Origin: Nocardioides marinus
GTDB taxonomy: Bacteria; Pseudomonadota; Alphaproteobacteria; Rhodobacterales; Rhodobacteraceae
Direction: 5' to 3'
NCBI GenBank assembly: GCA_019801415.1
Contig: JAHVJD010000012.1
Span: forward strand, 1-64,000
Length of the DNA: 64,000 nt
The notes beneath the pieces were generated by a model that had not been told where the DNA came from, ran no database searches, and saw only the letters and a program-made list of their open reading frames with translations. Below, piece by piece: positions 54,483-62,439 of this stretch. Numbering within the stretch: the first letter of the stretch is position 1; each line of letters starts with the position of its first letter. The position numbers and the translations under genes are program-made.

Positions 54483-54667
54483 ACCGATGGCAGGTCTCCT
54501 GACTTGCGGATCAAAGCGTGCCGTCCCTTCCCGGATCCGCCGGATCCAGTGGTTCTGACGGGGTACTCTCCGCTCACAGTTGCGGGGGCAGTTCTGGACT
54601 TGGGCCGCTCAGCCCGCACCAGATTCCCTTTTCATCCCATTGCCATACTCGGCCGGGAACCATCGGT
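54483..54667 (-). promoter_or_regulatory. Cobalamin riboswitch
   Basis: On the minus strand the closing stem ACCGATGG/CCATCGGT (54660-54667/54483-54490) encloses the conserved B12-element boxes: GATGAAAAGGGAA, GGCTGAGCGGCC, the CCCCGCAACTGTGAGCGG core and AGTCAGGAGACCTGCC at the 3' end. It lies 100 bases before the CbiX–ferredoxin ATG. Adenosylcobalamin binding should repress the fusion gene and btuFCD. Confidence 0.95.
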
Positions 54668-54758
54668 TTTTGTCTGCGCAAATCGGCCTGCCCTGTCAAC
54701 CGCTATATGCCGCCACGCAACCACGCCCTTCGAGCAGGGAGGATGCGTCGGAACATGG

Positions 54759-56015
54759 TCAGGTCAACCCCCCGAGGCGGCGCACCTGCGCGCCAACGCG
54801 CTCCCCGTCTACGGTCGCCATTGTTGCGGCGATGCCTGCGGCTTCCCCGGTGGCAAAAGCCGTCCCCATGACACGGACCGAGCCGTACGCGACAGGATCG
54901 GCCCCGATGACGCGGCCAGACACAAACAGATTGTCGAGGCCGCGCGCCCGCAGACTGTCCAGTGGAACCGAGGCATAGCCATGCCCGCCAACCGGGTGGT
55001 AGACCGGCTTGCCGGCTTCACCGTGTAACTCTGCGGGCCACGCCGCCCGGGCGACGCTGTCGGAGCGTTGCCGCCCGCAGGCGAGATCCTCGGCCGTCAT
55101 CTCATACCGCGTGGCAGGGTGCCTGCTTTCACGAATGCCAATCTGCGGACCAGACTGGGCCAAGAAGCAATGCTCGAACCCCGGCACGTGATCGCGCAAC
55201 ATCTGCACATAGTCATTCGCCATCTCCCGCGCGCACCGCTCCGCCCGCGTAAAACTGGCGGACGTGAGGTCGGGTAGCGCCAGATCGATAATCATCCACC
55301 ACATGTCGCCAGTGCCGGGAATGCGCGTATAGATGCCGCCATCCTCGCGCCGGATCGGATAGGCGCCGGTCTTGTTGTAACGCTGGATGGCCGCCTTGAT
55401 CGCCGCCCGGTCAAAGGGGACCCGCGGATCCAACCCGGAAATCCGGATCGGGGCAGAGACGGCCTGCAATTGGCCGTTCATGTCGCCCTCACGCATTGTG
55501 ATTCCAGACACGAGGGACAGATTGGCGTCGCCGGTCGCATCGACAAAGCCCTCAGCGATGATCCTTCGGCGGCCCTCCATCCCGGCGACGGTTACAGCTT
55601 CTATGCGGTCAGCCGTTCTGGTTGCGGCGGCGATACGAGAGTGCAGCAACACATCCACGCCGTGATCGGCAAGCACCCGGTCGAACGCCAGCTTTGCGAT
55701 CTCGGGGTTCAACAGGATAATCCAGTTGCCCGTGGTTTCGGAATTATGGGCCTCGGTATTCATTCCGCAGGCCCGCATGGCGTCCAGCACCAGATCCCCG
55801 GCCCCACCGACCGCTTTTACCGGCTCAGGCCCTTGCTGGAAGAATCCGCAGTAGGCGAGAACCTGCGATGTGGTCGCCGCGCCGCCGAGAAAGCCGTATT
55901 TTTCCACCAGGCACACCTTGCCGCCTGCGCGGGCAGCGCCGAGCGCCGCCCCGATGCCAGCAGCGCCCCCACCGGCCACGACCACATCATATTCGCTCTC
56001 GGTCTTCCGGCTCAT
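54759..56015 (-). CDS. FAD-dependent oxidoreductase (FAD_oxidored type)
   Basis: A 418-aa flavoprotein. The Rossmann motif is YDVVVAGGGAAGIGAALGAARAGGKVCLVEK at the N-terminus, and FVDATGDANLSLVSGI and DNLFVSGRVIGADPVAYGSVRVMGTAFATGEAAGIAA are the conserved FAD_oxidored segments. The substrate is unknown. The ATG at 56015 overlaps the permease stop (ATGA), so it belongs to the ABC operon and probably acts on the imported compound. A TTG three codons earlier is also open. The cobalamin riboswitch lies downstream. Confidence 0.88.
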   Translation of the reverse strand: MSRKTESEYDVVVAGGGAAGIGAALGAARAGGKVCLVEKYGFLGGAATTSQVLAYCGFFQQGPEPVKAVGGAGDLVLDAMRACGMNTEAHNSETTGNWIILLNPEIAKLAFDRVLADHGVDVLLHSRIAAATRTADRIEAVTVAGMEGRRRIIAEGFVDATGDANLSLVSGITMREGDMNGQLQAVSAPIRISGLDPRVPFDRAAIKAAIQRYNKTGAYPIRREDGGIYTRIPGTGDMWWMIIDLALPDLTSASFTRAERCAREMANDYVQMLRDHVPGFEHCFLAQSGPQIGIRESRHPATRYEMTAEDLACGRQRSDSVARAAWPAELHGEAGKPVYHPVGGHGYASVPLDSLRARGLDNLFVSGRVIGADPVAYGSVRVMGTAFATGEAAGIAATMATVDGERVGAQVRRLGGLT

Positions 56016-56824
56016 GTCCGCCAACCCAGAACGTGCTTTTCCACCAGCCCGACGGTGGTAGACAGCAGCACCCCCAGCAGCGACAGGATCGTCACCCCGG
56101 CAAACAAACGTTCAAGGTCGTACAGCGATCCGGCCTGCAGGATGTAGGCGCCGATGCCATGTTCGGCGCCCAGCATTTCCGCCGCCACCAGCAGGATGAT
56201 CGCGATGGCCAAGCTGACACGCAGCCCGGACAGGATGCCGGGCATGGCGCCGGGCAGCACGATCCGCAGCACCACCGTCGACCAGCGCAGGCCAAAGCTC
56301 TGGCCCATCCGGATCAGCGACCGGTCGACGTTGTCGACCGCGCCATAGGTGGCAACAACGGTTGGTGTGAAGGTGCCAAAGGCGATCAGCGCGTATTTCG
56401 ACGCCTCGTCAATGCCGAACCAGATCACGAACAGCGGGAGCAGGGCGATCTTGGGGATCGGGAATATCGCCGCCACAAGGGGGACGAGCCCGGCCCGAAC
56501 AAACGAAAACAGGCCAATCATCACGCCTACGGTGATACCGGCAACGGCACCGATGCTGCCGCCCACCAGAAGCCTCATCAGCGACGGGGCCAGGTTGGTC
56601 CACAAGGCACCGGATGCGGCCAGATCCCACAATGTCAGGAATACGTCCGACGGGCGCGGCACCGTCAGCGAAGAGATAAAGCCGGCACGCGTTCCCCATT
56701 CCAGCAAAGCAATCAGAACGATAAACACGACCAACCCCACCCAGCGGGGCGATGACGGACGGAAACCGCCGCCCCGGAATTCCACCGGGCGGACGTCTGA
56801 GGTCTCGGTTGCGCTGTCAGTCAT
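56012..56824 (-). CDS. ABC transporter permease (TauC/SsuC type)
   Basis: A 270-aa inner-membrane permease with about six spans (WVGLVVFIVLIALLEWGTRAG first). The conserved EAA-like loop is GQSFGLRWSTVVLRIVLPGAMPGILSGLRVSLA. This class imports taurine, sulfonates, nitrate or pyrimidine precursors. It overlaps the ATPase gene by eight bases and is coupled to the FAD oxidoreductase. Confidence 0.92.
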   Translation of the reverse strand: MTDSATETSDVRPVEFRGGGFRPSSPRWVGLVVFIVLIALLEWGTRAGFISSLTVPRPSDVFLTLWDLAASGALWTNLAPSLMRLLVGGSIGAVAGITVGVMIGLFSFVRAGLVPLVAAIFPIPKIALLPLFVIWFGIDEASKYALIAFGTFTPTVVATYGAVDNVDRSLIRMGQSFGLRWSTVVLRIVLPGAMPGILSGLRVSLAIAIILLVAAEMLGAEHGIGAYILQAGSLYDLERLFAGVTILSLLGVLLSTTVGLVEKHVLGWRT

Positions 56825-57584
56825 CGATCAATTCCATATCTGCAGCCTCAGCCTCGGCACGCATCAGCGCCCAAAGATGCTGCTGGGTGCGTTCCAGTTC
56901 AGGGTCGTTGGCGCGACGCTCTGCAAGCGGGGTGTCGATCTCGATCACCTCGTTTATAGCGCCGGGACGGCGCGACAGCACGACAACCTGATGGCCGAGG
57001 CGCACCGCCTCGGCCAGGTTGTGGGTCACATAGACCGCGGTGAAGGGCGATTTGGTCCATAGATCCACCAGATCATCCATCAGCAGTTCGCGGGTCTGGC
57101 TGTCGAGCGCCGACAGCGGCTCATCCATCAAGAGCACCGCGGGATTCACCGCCAGTGCGCGGGCGATCGCCACCCGCTGCTTCATGCCGCCGGACAGTTG
57201 CTTGGGCAGCGCCTTGCGGAAATCGCTCAGCTTGGTGCGCGCCAGAACGTCCTCGATGATCGCATTGGCCCGCTTTGTCGGCACGCCGTGGTCGGAGAGG
57301 ATCAGCGAGATGTTCCCTTCCACGGTGCGCCACGGCAACAGCGCAAAATCCTGGAACACATAGGTCAACGGGTTGATGCTGTCGCTTGGCGGCTGGCCGA
57401 CCTGGCTGACCACCCCTTCGGTGGGGCGTTCCAGCCCGCCGAGGAAGCGCAGCAGGGTGGACTTGCCGCAGCCGGAGGGGCCGACGATGCAGACAATGCG
57501 CCCCTTCGGGATGGAGAGGTCAATATTGCGGATCACCTCGACATCGCCATAGCGATGCGAGACCCCTTCGAGTCTGAGTTCCAT
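56817..57584 (-). CDS. ABC transporter ATP-binding protein (TauB/SsuB type)
   Basis: A 255-aa ATPase with Walker [10 protein letters not shown], the Q-loop VFQDFALLPWRTV, the signature LSGGMKQR, Walker B VLLMDEP and switch His (YVTHNL). It is the standard nitrate/taurine/sulfonate-type subunit. It is preceded by the binding-protein gene and followed by the overlapping permease. Confidence 0.93.
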   Translation of the reverse strand: MELRLEGVSHRYGDVEVIRNIDLSIPKGRIVCIVGPSGCGKSTLLRFLGGLERPTEGVVSQVGQPPSDSINPLTYVFQDFALLPWRTVEGNISLILSDHGVPTKRANAIIEDVLARTKLSDFRKALPKQLSGGMKQRVAIARALAVNPAVLLMDEPLSALDSQTRELLMDDLVDLWTKSPFTAVYVTHNLAEAVRLGHQVVVLSRRPGAINEVIEIDTPLAERRANDPELERTQQHLWALMRAEAEAADMELIDD

Positions 57585-57643
57585 AGATACTTCCGATGGC
57601 AGGGCGTCCGGCCGCCCTTGGGCGGGCAGCCGGACAATTGGGA

Positions 57644-58660
57644 TCAGGCGCGGGCTTCGACGTAGCTCTCGTCCACCAGCGTCTCGTATTCGACGCTGGA
57701 TTTCACCAGACCTTCCGATTTGAACCAGTCGAGCTGGTCCTTGACCGACGTACGGTTCAGCGACAGGCCCGGATTGATGCGCATCGCACCGTTCACGATC
57801 GGCCCGCGGGCGTCTTCCAGCGCGCGGTCGGGATAGATATGCGCGGCCAGCAACGCGATGATGGCGTCCTGCTCGTCCTGCTCTGCGGTTTTGTCGACCA
57901 GCGCGGCGTTGAAATCATCCGCACCGCGGGCCAGCGCCGCGAGGAAAGCGCGGGTCTGCTCGGTTTCATTGGCCGCGTTCTGCGCCGAGGTGAAGACCGT
58001 CGTCACCTGGTAATCGGGGATGTAGTCCGCAACCTCGCCGATGATCTTGACGGCACCGGCATCGGCCAGCGGCTTGGCAATATGCGGCACGATCGACCAG
58101 GCGTCGATCTGGCCGGACTTGATGGCGCCAATCACCGCGCCGGTCTTCTGCAGCGGTTTGAACTTCAGCTTGGCGTTCTCTGCCGCGGCAATGCGCGAGC
58201 CCATGTAGTGGAAGGACGAGCCTGCCTGGGTCATGCCGAACGTCTTGCCGTCCAGGTCCGCGGGGCTTTGCAGGCCCGCCTCATAGGCCGCGTTGGAGGC
58301 GAGGATCTTCTGGCCGGAAATGCCTTTCTCCTCCGACAGCGCGCCGCCGATCACCTTGGCAACGCCCTTGTCGGCCAGCGAGATCAGACCGCCCGAAATC
58401 GCGGTCATCGCATAGTCGGTATCGCCCGAGGCAATGGCGACTGCCATCGGCTGCGCAGCCTCGAAAAAGTCAAAACTGACGTCCAGCCCGGCCTCTTTGA
58501 AGTAGCCCCGCTCATAGGCGATGTAGCTGGGCGCGTGGCTGACAAAGCGCAGCGCGCCAAGGTTCACCGCGGTTCCGGCCCGCGCCGAGCGCACCAGATA
58601 GGGTGTCGCCAGTGCACCGCCAAGGGCGGCCAGCGTGGCGCGCCTGGTAAGAGTTTTCAT
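57644..58660 (-). CDS. ABC transporter substrate-binding protein (SsuA/THI5-like)
   Basis: A 338-aa periplasmic protein. The N-terminus MKTLTRRATLAALGGALATPYLVRSARA looks like a Tat-type signal (RR followed by a hydrophobic stretch). The mature part has the SsuA/NMT1 pattern: APSYIAYERGYFKEAGLDVSFDFF, AIASGDTDYAMTAISGGLISLADKG, LDGKTFGMTQAGSS. The ligand is unknown; sulfonates, pyrimidine precursors or aromatic acids are all possible. It heads the operon that ends with the FAD oxidoreductase. Confidence 0.9.
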   Translation of the reverse strand: MKTLTRRATLAALGGALATPYLVRSARAGTAVNLGALRFVSHAPSYIAYERGYFKEAGLDVSFDFFEAAQPMAVAIASGDTDYAMTAISGGLISLADKGVAKVIGGALSEEKGISGQKILASNAAYEAGLQSPADLDGKTFGMTQAGSSFHYMGSRIAAAENAKLKFKPLQKTGAVIGAIKSGQIDAWSIVPHIAKPLADAGAVKIIGEVADYIPDYQVTTVFTSAQNAANETEQTRAFLAALARGADDFNAALVDKTAEQDEQDAIIALLAAHIYPDRALEDARGPIVNGAMRINPGLSLNRTSVKDQLDWFKSEGLVKSSVEYETLVDESYVEARA

Positions 58661-58709
58661 CTGAGTTCCTCCTCCTCTGAAGTTTGCGCCCCGGACGGGG
58701 CGCAGCTTT

Positions 58710-59402
58710 TCACGTGTTGCCATTTCCCCGAGCTTGCGACGCGTCCAGCTCATGCCGGATATCGCGGATAAGATGCTCGGTTGCAGTGTCGGCATCCTTT
58801 GCAAGAATGGCCGCGACCATGCCGCTGCGCAGTCGGCTCAGCTCAAGCGGATCGCAGCGCCCTTCGCGCAGCGCCGCCAGGCGAAAGCGCCGGGATTGAT
58901 CATAAAGCTGGCCAAGCACGCGGATCATCCGCGGCGAACCACAGGCCGACATCGCCTCCTGGTGCAACTCCCTCGCCGCTTCGTCCCACATCATCACGGC
59001 ACCATCGGGATCTTGCAGCAGGCTTTCGGTTGCGCGTTCGGTCGCATGCAGCGCGGCAACCAGCCTCCCCTCCCAAGCGATTTCAGAATTTTGCAACGAC
59101 CACTTCAGGGCCAGCGGCTCCAGTTCGGCGCGCAACTTGATGATATCCTGAAGATCCGCCTGCGTGGCCGACGCCACCCGAAACCCCCGCTGCGCCGTCG
59201 CCTCCACAAGCCCTTCTGACGCCAGCTGCGTCAGCGCTTCGCGCACGGAATGGTTCGACCCACCGTAGCGGCTGCGCAGCGCTTCGATCTTCAGTTTGGA
59301 ATCCGGAGCAAGGTCGCCGAAGGCAATGTCCCGACGCAGCGATGCCGCGACAACCGAAACCACGGTCTGTGAATTCGTCTTCTGAGGCTTGCGACCGAAC
59401 AC
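58710..59402 (-). CDS. GntR-family regulator, FCD type
   Basis: A 230-aa regulator. The winged HTH is APDSKLKIEALRSRYGGSNHSVREALTQLASEGLVEATAQRGFRVA and the rest is an FCD ligand domain (DIIKLRAELEPLALKWSLQ, ELHQEAMSACGSPRMIRVLGQLYDQSRRF, LIRDIRHEL). FCD regulators bind small organic acids. The start is a GTG at 59402 preceded by GGTGGAG. It is encoded 49 bases upstream of the ABC operon on the same strand and divergent from the shikimate-dehydrogenase-like gene, so it may control both. Confidence 0.9.
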   Translation of the reverse strand: MFGRKPQKTNSQTVVSVVAASLRRDIAFGDLAPDSKLKIEALRSRYGGSNHSVREALTQLASEGLVEATAQRGFRVASATQADLQDIIKLRAELEPLALKWSLQNSEIAWEGRLVAALHATERATESLLQDPDGAVMMWDEAARELHQEAMSACGSPRMIRVLGQLYDQSRRFRLAALREGRCDPLELSRLRSGMVAAILAKDADTATEHLIRDIRHELDASQARGNGNT

Positions 59403-59435
59403 GCTCCACCGCCCCTTTCATTACTTGATCCCAAA

Positions 59436-59448
59436 AATGTGTAACATT
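59436..59448. promoter_or_regulatory. Short palindrome in the divergent promoter region
   Basis: AATGT-GTA-ACATT is a perfect 5-bp dyad in the about 100-base gap between the GntR/FCD gene and the shikimate-dehydrogenase-like gene. Its size and AT-rich halves fit a GntR-family operator. The evidence is positional only. Confidence 0.4.
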
Positions 59449-59508
59449 ATTAGAATCGTTCAACAGCAGCCGTCAATAGACGTCCTGTGATCGCAGGGGG
59501 GGAGCAAA

Positions 59509-60300
59509 ATGAAGACGAACCGGAGCGCGACACAGGTGATCCCAATCCTGGGAGATCCCGTGGCACAGGTAGCAACCCCTGCGTTATGGAACGCAGTTTT
59601 TCAGGATAGAGGTCAGGACGCGATCTGCGTTCCCCTCGACCTTCCAGCCACCGGGCTTGAGCCGTTCCTTGCATGGGCAAGGCAGGCACGGAACGTGCCG
59701 GGGTTCCTCAGCACCACTCCCCATAAGGCCGCGCTCGCGCAGATGTGTGACCGTCTCTCCGAAACCGCGCGCAGTCTTGGCGTGGCAAATACCTTCCGCC
59801 TGACGGATACCGGTGATCTGATCGGAGAAATGCTTGACGGCCACGGCATGCTGGATGCGATCGAGCACAAGGGCATCAGCATCGCACATAGCGCCGTCGT
59901 GATATGCGGTGCTGGCGCAGCGGGTGGCGCTATCGCGATCGAGGCAGCACAACGTGGCGCTTACAGCATCGCCGTCATCGACATTGATCCCACGCAGGCG
60001 TCGAACTTGGCGGAGAAACTTTCCCTGGTTCTGAACGTTCCGGTTGCCACCTCTCTCCCGGCCAAGGCAGACATTGTTATAAATGCGTCCCCCGCAGGAA
60101 GTCCCGCCATCGCCCCGCCCCCCTTCACGCGAGACCTGATTTCCAATGCGCTTTGTGTGGCAGACGCCCTGACCGAGCCGGAAGAAACCGAGTTGCTGCG
60201 TATGGCCCGCCAGGCTGGTGTTGCCGCCGTGACTGGCAGGGATATGGCGGAATGCCAGGCGAGCCGGATGCGCAGCTTTCTCGGGTTAGAGCCGACCTGA
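59509..60300 (+). CDS. Shikimate-dehydrogenase-like oxidoreductase
   Basis: A 263-aa AroE-family protein. Lys73 of STTPHKAA and Asp110 of EMLDGHG are the catalytic Lys/Asp pair, and the NAD(P) motif is VVICGAGAAGGAIAIEAA. The shikimate-binding serines of GxPVxHSxSP are lost: the segment here reads GDPVAQVATPALWN. It is thus likely to use a different substrate, as in AroE paralogues of catabolic clusters. It has a clear GGGGGGAG-type site before the ATG and is followed by a hydroxyisobutyrate-dehydrogenase-like gene. Confidence 0.82.
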   Translation: MKTNRSATQVIPILGDPVAQVATPALWNAVFQDRGQDAICVPLDLPATGLEPFLAWARQARNVPGFLSTTPHKAALAQMCDRLSETARSLGVANTFRLTDTGDLIGEMLDGHGMLDAIEHKGISIAHSAVVICGAGAAGGAIAIEAAQRGAYSIAVIDIDPTQASNLAEKLSLVLNVPVATSLPAKADIVINASPAGSPAIAPPPFTRDLISNALCVADALTEPEETELLRMARQAGVAAVTGRDMAECQASRMRSFLGLEPT

Positions 60301-60482
60301 ACGTCGTCCTGTTGCCCCGCACGGCTTGAATGCGCGGTCCAGGACCACAATCCGCTGGGCGCACCTGGCGCGTTCTCCTGATACAACAAGAAGGCACCCT
60401 GAGCATGCGAATCCATCGCTTCTCTCAGTCCTGAAAACTTGGCACCCTTGCGCCAGATGGCATCAGCGTATGGGAGCACGAC

Positions 60483-61451
60483 ATGAAAGTTGGATTCATC
60501 GGCCTCGGCAATGTGGGAGGCAAACTGGCCGGCAGTCTCCTACGCAACGGCTTCGACCTCACTGTGATGGATCAGAAAGCAGAATTGATGGACAATTTCG
60601 CGGCCCGCGGAGCAGGTACGGCCGAGACCCCTGTGGCGCTGATGCGACAAAGCGACGTGGTGATAACCTGCCTGCCCTCGCCCAGCGCCTCCGCTGCCGT
60701 CATGGATGAAATGCTGCCGGAAGTCGGCCCGGGAAAGATCTGGCTCGAAATGTCGACAACGGATGAGGCCGAGATCCGCCGCCTTGCCACTCTGGTCCAG
60801 GATAAAGGCGGCGCGGCTGTCGATTGCCCCGTCTCAGGCGGCTGTCACCGGGCCGATACCGGCAATATCTCTATCTTTGCAGGCTGCGAACGCCCCACCT
60901 TCGAGACGGTTCTTCCCCTGCTGACCTGCCTTGGCCGAAGGGTTTTGCATACTGGCCCCGTCGGCACGGCTTCGACGCTCAAGGTGATGACCAACTACCT
61001 CGCCACTGCGAATCTTCTGACATGCTGCGAAGCCTTGGTGACCATGAAGGCGGCCGGAATCGATTTGGCCACGACCTATGAAGCCATCAGGATATCCTCT
61101 GGAAACAGCTTCGTGCACGAAACAGAGAGCCAGCTGATCCTGAACGGGTCGCGTGACGTGAATTTCACCATGGACCTGATCCTGAAGGATCTCGGCTTGT
61201 TCGAGGCAATCGCCCAACGCGCCAACGTGCCGCTGGAGATATCACCCATGATTGTGGAGATCATGAAGGATGGGCAGGCTCGTTATGGCACCCGCGCCAA
61301 CACCGATGACATCATTCGCCGTCTGGAAGAAGCAACCGGCCTGTCAGTCCTTGCTGACGGTTTCCCCGCCGAGCTGGTGGACGACGAACCCGAAGAGCCG
61401 GGCTATGAGGTCTTCCCTCCCGGCGCGCAACGTCCTGTCGCAGCGGAGTAA
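60483..61451 (+). CDS. 3-hydroxyisobutyrate dehydrogenase-like oxidoreductase
   Basis: A 322-aa beta-hydroxyacid dehydrogenase. The cofactor motif is GFIGLGNVGGKLA at the N-terminus, the substrate motif DCPVSGG (114-120), and the catalytic Lys167 in LKVMTNYLATANLL. Relatives oxidise beta-hydroxy acids such as tartronate semialdehyde, hydroxyisobutyrate or threonate. Followed five bases later by a class II aldolase, the pair recalls tetronate-type pathways, but no kinase of the DUF1537 family is in view. Confidence 0.88.
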   Translation: MKVGFIGLGNVGGKLAGSLLRNGFDLTVMDQKAELMDNFAARGAGTAETPVALMRQSDVVITCLPSPSASAAVMDEMLPEVGPGKIWLEMSTTDEAEIRRLATLVQDKGGAAVDCPVSGGCHRADTGNISIFAGCERPTFETVLPLLTCLGRRVLHTGPVGTASTLKVMTNYLATANLLTCCEALVTMKAAGIDLATTYEAIRISSGNSFVHETESQLILNGSRDVNFTMDLILKDLGLFEAIAQRANVPLEISPMIVEIMKDGQARYGTRANTDDIIRRLEEATGLSVLADGFPAELVDDEPEEPGYEVFPPGAQRPVAAE

Positions 61452-61456
61452 CCACC

Positions 61457-62209
61457 ATGCCCGACACGTCCGGATCGAACCTGAGCCATTGGCAGGAGCG
61501 CACCGATTTGGCCGCCGCCTTTCGTTGGACGGCCCGCCTGAACATGCACGAGGCGGTGGCCAATCATTTCAGCCTCGCCGTCAATGATGACGGCACCCAA
61601 TTCCTTATTAATCCGAACCAGGCGCATTTTTCGCGCGTCCGCGCCTCGGACTTGCTGCTGCTGGACGCCAATGATCCTGAAACCCTCAGCCGCCCCATGG
61701 CCCCGGACCCAACCGCATGGGGGCTGCACGGTGCCGTTCACCGGCGTTGCCCGCACGCGCGGTGCGTCATGCACGCCCATTCGATCCACGCGACCGTTCT
61801 GGCCTCCCTTGCAGACAGCCGCCTGCCGCCCATCGACCAGAACACGGCCACCTTTTACAACCGTGTCGTGATCGATGAGCAGTTTGGCGGGCTGGCTTTC
61901 GAGGACGAAGGGGAGCGTTGCGCCACCTTGCTGACCGACCCGTCCAAGAAGGTCATGATCATGGGCAATCACGGGGTTCTTGTCCTTGGCGACAGTGTCG
62001 GCGATGCCTTCAATCGCCTTTACTACTTTGAACGCGCGGCAGAAACCTACATCCGCGCTCTCCAGACCGGGCAACCACTGCGCCTGATCCCGCCCGACAT
62101 TGCCGAGAAAACTGCACGCGAACTCGAGGATTACCCCGGACAGGCCGCCGCGCATCTGGCGGCCATCCGCGAAATCCTCGACCATGAAAACGCGGACTAC
62201 GCCACCTGA
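61457..62209 (+). CDS. Class II aldolase/adducin-family protein
   Basis: A 250-aa zinc-dependent aldolase-fold protein. Zinc ligands are visible as His106 and His108 (MHAHS) and His172 (MGNHGVL). The family cleaves sugar phosphates or acts as decarboxylase/epimerase. The start follows the dehydrogenase stop by five bases with AGTAACCACC before it, so the two are in one operon. The substrate is undefined. Confidence 0.88.
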   Translation: MPDTSGSNLSHWQERTDLAAAFRWTARLNMHEAVANHFSLAVNDDGTQFLINPNQAHFSRVRASDLLLLDANDPETLSRPMAPDPTAWGLHGAVHRRCPHARCVMHAHSIHATVLASLADSRLPPIDQNTATFYNRVVIDEQFGGLAFEDEGERCATLLTDPSKKVMIMGNHGVLVLGDSVGDAFNRLYYFERAAETYIRALQTGQPLRLIPPDIAEKTARELEDYPGQAAAHLAAIREILDHENADYAT

Positions 62210-62375
62210 CGGCGAACTCCGTCCGCTGTGCCACCCCGTGCGGGCTGCCCCCCTTCTTGGATGCACCACTGACGCGGTCCGCTGTTATGCCAAGGGAATT
62301 GGGTAACAAGACGGGCGGCACAGCACAAACAGCGGTGCAGGGTCCGGGTTTATGGCTGTCGCTTAACTCAACCGA

Positions 62376-62401
62376 AGGCTCGGCGTCACCACGCCGAGCC
62401 T
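62376..62401. terminator. Hairpin between converging catabolic genes
   Basis: An 11-bp perfect stem AGGCTCGGCGT/ACGCCGAGCCT with a CACC loop lies between the aldolase stop and the converging aldehyde dehydrogenase stop. It probably ends one or both transcripts, though no strong T-run is present. Confidence 0.55.
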
Positions 62402-62439
62402 GTTGCGCCTCATGCCCGGCGTAAGGGCAACAGGATGTC

